Origin: Flavobacteriales bacterium
GTDB lineage: Bacteria > Bacteroidota > Bacteroidia > Flavobacteriales_D > Crocinitomicaceae
Length of the DNA: 36,407 bases
NCBI GenBank assembly: GCA_015665275.1
Contig: JADFAL010000087.1
Location: 1-36,407, forward strand
Reading direction: 5' to 3'
How positions within the stretch are numbered: position 1 is the first letter of the stretch; each line of letters starts with the position of its first letter. Below are positions 32,383 to 36,407 of the stretch, one piece after another. The notes under the pieces were generated by a model that was not told the DNA's origin, ran no database searches, and worked only from the letters and a program-made list of their open reading frames with translations. A program made the position numbers and the translations under genes.

Positions 32383-33313
32383 TAAGGTAGTATCACGCCA
32401 TCTTCTTAAACGAATTCCTGACCATTCTAATCAGGATAAATTCCCTGTTTTGTTGAGGGTGAGGTCTTTCATTTTTACAGACCTATTCGAGTAAAAGTTG
32501 CTATTACGTTCCGGTGTCGGATATCGAATTTAGTACTACAACGGTTAGGTATTCTAGTGCTTTACGTTCTTTGATTGACCTACATTCGAAAAATTCATTT
32601 TTCTTATTCTCAATTAAAGTAAAGGTACATTTCTGAAATGTTTGTTTCTATTGTTTTTTTTTATTCAAATTAATGCTCTGTCTCCGTTGTAAATCTAATT
32701 CATTTTGCTTCACAAGCCTATGAAAAGATTAAACAGAATGACAGCTCATCCCACTGTAGGATTGTAGAAAATTTATTACATCAAATTTAATTTGAATTTT
32801 TTTTAGAATTGAAGAGCCTGTAAAGCAACATTTACGCCTTAAATAAAGGGAAGTAAGTGTCATTTTACATCAAGTTTTCTCTAATACTTTAGGTTTTCTT
32901 CTTTTGTAACTCATACTTCTTGTATGCTTCAAAACACTCATTTTATTCTAAAAATTAATTGATAGCAAGCTCATACGCTTCTTCTTCAGTTGTAACTAAA
33001 GTTTCAAAATCTTCAGGTCCGTGCCAGGAACCCATTGCCAAACATGCACGCAAAGGCTATGGTTCTATAAAAAGCCCTAATTCAGGTGCATTTGTATCTA
33101 TTTTACAGCGTGAACTGTAAAACACCTGTGACCTATCCCAAAAAGAGAGAAAAAATACCAAATTGGGACAATGAAAAAGAATATACTTAAACAGAATAGA
33201 GTTTCTGATGAATATTATAAACCTCCCAATGAACATTAAACGTTGGCACAGTTAATGCTTATTCGACTTCTCTACAAATACGTTTAGACCACGTAGATTA
33301 TTAATTAAACAAG
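32383..33313. other. Gene-free region before the large secreted protein
   Basis: About 930 AT-rich bases without an intact gene. On the minus strand a short open stretch (32955-33056) reads like the end of a protein. A perfect 8-bp inverted repeat (TTTTACAG 33101-33108, CTGTAAAA 33115-33122) lies just beyond. Upstream of the adhesin start, TACGTTTA at 33279-33286 is a one-mismatch -7 box. Nothing else was recognised. Confidence 0.65.
32955..33059 (-). pseudogene. Possible 3' remnant of a protein gene
   Basis: On the minus strand 33 sense codons end at a TAA (32957-32955). The reading MGSWHGPEDFETLV then TTEEEAYELAIN has the acidic, balanced look of a real protein C-terminus. It is cut by an in-frame TAG at 33059-33057, beyond which the same frame continues with TNAPELGLFIEP. 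No start codon or binding site of use is seen, and the family is not recognised. It may be a decayed gene or chance. Confidence 0.25.
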
Positions 33314-36300
33314 ATGATTATGAAAAAGATTTACAATTTAACGAAATTAACAATGCTGGCTGTAGTATTGTTCGGTTCACTACCCGTCAGCGCCCAAACT
33401 ATTCAATTAGGAACGGGAACAGCTGTTAACGGAACAACTACAAGTTCTCCTGTTAATATTTGGTACCGAAGGACAGTCTCACAATTCGTATACACCGCTG
33501 CGGAATTGAATGCCGCTGGTATCGTTGGTCCTTGTAGTCTGCAAGACATGGGTTGGTTTGTTACACAGTCACCGTTGTACAATATCCCAGGCTACACGGT
33601 TAAAGTGAAGCATGTAGCCGCAAACAATGTTGCTGCTGCTTTAGGGACGGGTGGTTGGACAACTGTAAAGAACACGTTTACCTACAATCCAACAGCTGGA
33701 GGTTGGGATATGCTCGCTCTTGATAATACCTTTGCATGGAACGGTGTAGACAACATCGGAGTGGAAGTTTGTTGGTCACAAGTAACTCCTAGTTACAATG
33801 GATCGGGTCAATGCAGACTATATTCTACTCCATCTGGGTACAGATATAGCTGGACTGATGCAACAGGAAGTTCTTGTGGATTGACTCCTGGTGTTACGAA
33901 CACTAATAAACCACAAGTTCAAATGGTTTGGGGTAGTTGTGGACCACCATGTTCTACACCTAACCCACCATCTGCGAATGGATTAACCACTTCATGTGGG
34001 AATGGGGCAACACTTTCCGCATCAGGTACTCCACCAGGCGGCACGTACAATTGGTATAGCGATGCTGCTGGAACTACTTTAGTGGGTACGGGTGCATCTT
34101 ACACTACAACCCCGTTATACAGCTCTTCAACGTTTTATGTTGGTGCATTTGTATCACCAAACTGTGAATCAACTTTAGTTCCTGTTTCGGTAAACGTAAC
34201 ATCTAATGTTACACCACCAACTGCTGCTAACGTTAGTGTAATTTGTGGTAACTCTGCAACGTTATCTGCCTCAGGTGGTACAAATTATACCTGGTATAGT
34301 GATGCAAATGGCGCGAATAACATCGGTACTGGAAATACACTTTCATTAGGTGCACTTTGGGCAGATTCCACGGTTTATGTTGCTAACAGTGCTTCCGGTG
34401 GTAGTCCTACTACTTTATACAGTCAAGATTGGCAAAATGGTCAAACTGGATGGACTGAACAGGGTTCAGGTCCATATTGGAACATGGATAGTAATCAAAC
34501 TGGCTCAACTAATACCGGTCCTGCGGGGGGAAGTACCAACGGAACACCAACGGCTGGTAACAACTACATGTACCTCGAAACATCAACAGGGGCAGGTACT
34601 GCTTATTTGATAGGACCTGGTTTTACAGTTTCCGGTCAAGCAACTTTTGAATTTGATTATCATATGTTTGGGGCATCAATGGGGACGTTGGCTGTAGAAG
34701 CATGGAATGGTTCTACTTGGACCGAAGTTTGGGCTATATCTGGTCAACAACACACTTCCTTAGTGGCGCCGTGGACAACGGTTTCAATACCATTAACAGG
34801 TTACTCCGGTGCGATTAACGTCCGATTTAGAGGTTTAAGAGGAACATCCTACACGGGCGACATGGCTGTGGACAACCTATTACTAACTGAAGCGGTCCCG
34901 GGTTGTCAATCAAATCTCGTCGCAGTCACTGCTACTGTTGTGCCACCAACGGCACTTCCCGTAACAGGTGTAACTCAAATTTGTTCATCTAACACTACAA
35001 CGCTGAATACATCAGGAACTTCTGTTCAGTGGTATTCAGATGCTGGCGGAACTAATGTTGTTGGAACTGGGAACAGTTTCACTACTCCGCCTTTGGTAGC
35101 AAATACAACCTACTATGTAGGTGAGAACAATGCTGGTACCTCTGGAACTTACGATCAAACAATCATAGTTCAAGGTGGATCTGGACTTAGTGCCAGTAAT
35201 GCCTTTAATTTCCCAGGAACACCCACTGGAGCAGTAGGTACTCCTTCACTGACAATCACAACATATGGTGACATTGACGGTACAGGAACTAATCTTGAGC
35301 AATGGCGGGTTGACGATGAAACTGGAGCTTTAGCTGGTACAGCAGGAGGGACAGGAAACTTTGCCGATCAGTGTGGGAACACTATCACAACTGTTGTACC
35401 CTTAACTACTGCACAAATTAATGCATGGGCAGCCAACGGATCTATAGATTTTACAGGTGTAGATCCGACTGGAAATATAAATTACACTTTATGTGGGGGT
35501 GACTATCTACAGTTACAACTGACCTACACTTATAATACAGTAAATCCTTGTCCTGCACCACTCGCTCAAGTTGATATAACAGTAGACCAGCCTTCTTCAG
35601 CTCCTGCATCTGTGTCAGGAGGTGGTAATATATGTCTTGGGACAACATCAACGCTTGCAGTTCAGGGTGGAGCCCTTGTAGGATCAAGTAACTGGGAATG
35701 GTTTAGTAATAATTGTGGCGGCACACCAATTGGAACAGGCGCTAGTATATCCGTTACGCCTTCTACTACCACTACTTACTTCGTGGCTGCCAGTGCTAAT
35801 GGAACCTGTCCTGCAACTGCCTGCGCAAATGGAACTGTTTCCTTACCTGTACCATCCAACAATTTATCAGGGGATGGAGAGACAGCAACATGTACAGTGA
35901 ATCAGGGTGGATATATTCACCTTTTAACACCTGCTGGAGATTTGGTGGCTTCAATCAATTCCAATGGTCAAAACCTTGGAACTGTAACGGCAACATCTTA
36001 CTTAGAAACGACACCTCTGTTAATTGACAACTGTAATAATATCGGGAATCCGAATTTTCAAGTTTCTGTTAATAACCGTCACTGGGTGATCACTTCAGCG
36101 ATTGCACCAAGTGCTCCAGTGGAAGTTCTACTCCCTACAACAGAAGCAGAATGGCAGTTGATGGGAACGGAGGCATTTGCTAATGGTAATATTAATGATG
36201 ATATCACCAATGGTCTTGCAGATGTTGGATGTACAAAATATAGTGGTCCGAACGAAAATGCCAATTTCCCAGATAACTGTGGACAGGGTGGTGCTTTTAC

Positions 36301-36407
36301 ATGGCATTCACAAACCAGTAATGGTAATATTAACGCAATGGCTGGATTGACAGGACACGCAGCGACTGACAAATACATTACTGTGGACGTAAATAGTTTT
36401 TCAGAAT
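33314..36407 (+). CDS. Large secreted Ig-repeat adhesin-like protein (truncated by window edge)
   Basis: An open frame of 1,031 codons running off the end of the window. The start is the ATG at 33314 or 33320; both give a signal peptide ending LPVSAQ. After an N-terminal domain (about 28-220, with CSLQDMGWFVTQSP and NIGVEVCWSQ) come bacterial Ig-like units. Each has a [LV]SASGGxxxxWYSDAxG core followed by TYYV or STVYV: about 226-290, 309-358, 550-607 and 765-838. A jelly-roll-like domain (about 369-527, DWQNGQTGWTEQG to MAVDNLLL) and a proprotein-convertase-like beta domain (about 622-738) lie between them. Such proteins are usually very long and end in a T9SS sorting domain, here beyond the window. 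The likely role is surface attachment or gliding-related adhesion. Confidence 0.88.
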   Translation, partial: MIMKKIYNLTKLTMLAVVLFGSLPVSAQTIQLGTGTAVNGTTTSSPVNIWYRRTVSQFVYTAAELNAAGIVGPCSLQDMGWFVTQSPLYNIPGYTVKVKHVAANNVAAALGTGGWTTVKNTFTYNPTAGGWDMLALDNTFAWNGVDNIGVEVCWSQVTPSYNGSGQCRLYSTPSGYRYSWTDATGSSCGLTPGVTNTNKPQVQMVWGSCGPPCSTPNPPSANGLTTSCGNGATLSASGTPPGGTYNWYSDAAGTTLVGTGASYTTTPLYSSSTFYVGAFVSPNCESTLVPVSVNVTSNVTPPTAANVSVICGNSATLSASGGTNYTWYSDANGANNIGTGNTLSLGALWADSTVYVANSASGGSPTTLYSQDWQNGQTGWTEQGSGPYWNMDSNQTGSTNTGPAGGSTNGTPTAGNNYMYLETSTGAGTAYLIGPGFTVSGQATFEFDYHMFGASMGTLAVEAWNGSTWTEVWAISGQQHTSLVAPWTTVSIPLTGYSGAINVRFRGLRGTSYTGDMAVDNLLLTEAVPGCQSNLVAVTATVVPPTALPVTGVTQICSSNTTTLNTSGTSVQWYSDAGGTNVVGTGNSFTTPPLVANTTYYVGENNAGTSGTYDQTIIVQGGSGLSASNAFNFPGTPTGAVGTPSLTITTYGDIDGTGTNLEQWRVDDETGALAGTAGGTGNFADQCGNTITTVVPLTTAQINAWAANGSIDFTGVDPTGNINYTLCGGDYLQLQLTYTYNTVNPCPAPLAQVDITVDQPSSAPASVSGGGNICLGTTSTLAVQGGALVGSSNWEWFSNNCGGTPIGTGASISVTPSTTTTYFVAASANGTCPATACANGTVSLPVPSNNLSGDGETATCTVNQGGYIHLLTPAGDLVASINSNGQNLGTVTATSYLETTPLLIDNCNNIGNPNFQVSVNNRHWVITSAIAPSAPVEVLLPTTEAEWQLMGTEAFANGNINDDITNGLADVGCTKYSGPNENANFPDNCGQGGAFTWHSQTSNGNINAMAGLTGHAATDKYITVDVNSFSE

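Noticed and set aside
32416-32436. Hairpin TCCTGA/TCAGGA after the DUF389 gene
   Set aside because: Six-pair stem with no T-run on either side; too weak to call a terminator.
34350-35900. Short plus- and minus-strand frames inside the last gene
   Set aside because: They are shadows of the long frame that starts at 33314 and shows coherent Ig-like domains.

Overview
The window looks like a chromosomal segment of a Bacteroidota bacterium, most likely order Flavobacteriales. The evidence is the set of protein families: proteins with C-terminal type IX secretion (T9SS) sorting-like tails, a PorE-like TPR/beta-propeller/OmpA protein, a LytS/LytTR signalling pair, a carboxypeptidase-regulatory-domain TonB receptor and an Ig-repeat adhesin. 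Several genes also carry the Bacteroidota sigma factor -7 box (TAnnTTTG) just upstream. Genus cannot be fixed from the sequence alone. No phage, insertion sequence, CRISPR array, rRNA or tRNA gene was recognised.

Layout. 1-437: start of CTP synthase (minus, cut by the window edge). 612-4584: secreted kelch protein, a convergent exported barrel-like protein, then a histidine kinase/LytTR regulator operon. 4585-4889: non-coding spacer with a large inverted repeat and a GTCTAAT heptamer array. 4890-10634: minus-strand genes for CvfB, a double universal stress protein, an exported protein of unknown function, a DinB-like protein, ribulose-phosphate epimerase and an L,D-transpeptidase. 10708-13513: plus-strand rhomboid protease, class IV aminotransferase and exported YciI-like protein, followed by an FMN reductase/ferredoxin-like pair with its own operator-like palindrome. 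13768-17915: secreted thioredoxin-fold protein, a TPR protein and the PorE-like protein. 18080-21198: TonB receptor, with an inverted repeat inside its promoter, and a lipoprotein. 21195-23770: M1 aminopeptidase and a second universal stress protein (minus). 23771-24769: a 1-kb gene-free stretch. 24770-28087: FtsK and an exported protein (minus). 28194-32382: arginase-family enzyme, arginyl-tRNA synthetase and a DUF389 membrane protein in one tight plus-strand operon. 32383-33313: a second gene-free stretch with a possible gene remnant. 33314-end: the first 1,031 codons of a large secreted Ig-repeat protein.

Most genes are housekeeping or common cell-envelope genes. The least explained part is the 23771-24769 spacer. 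It holds three promoter-like boxes on the plus strand, two hairpins followed by T-runs and a third hairpin related to the first. It reads as a possible cluster of small RNA units rather than empty DNA. Other points of interest are two operator-like palindromes (12716-12735 and 18027-18042) and heptamer arrays just past the stop codons of cvfB and ftsK. All promoter, operator and RNA calls come from reading by eye and are hypotheses.
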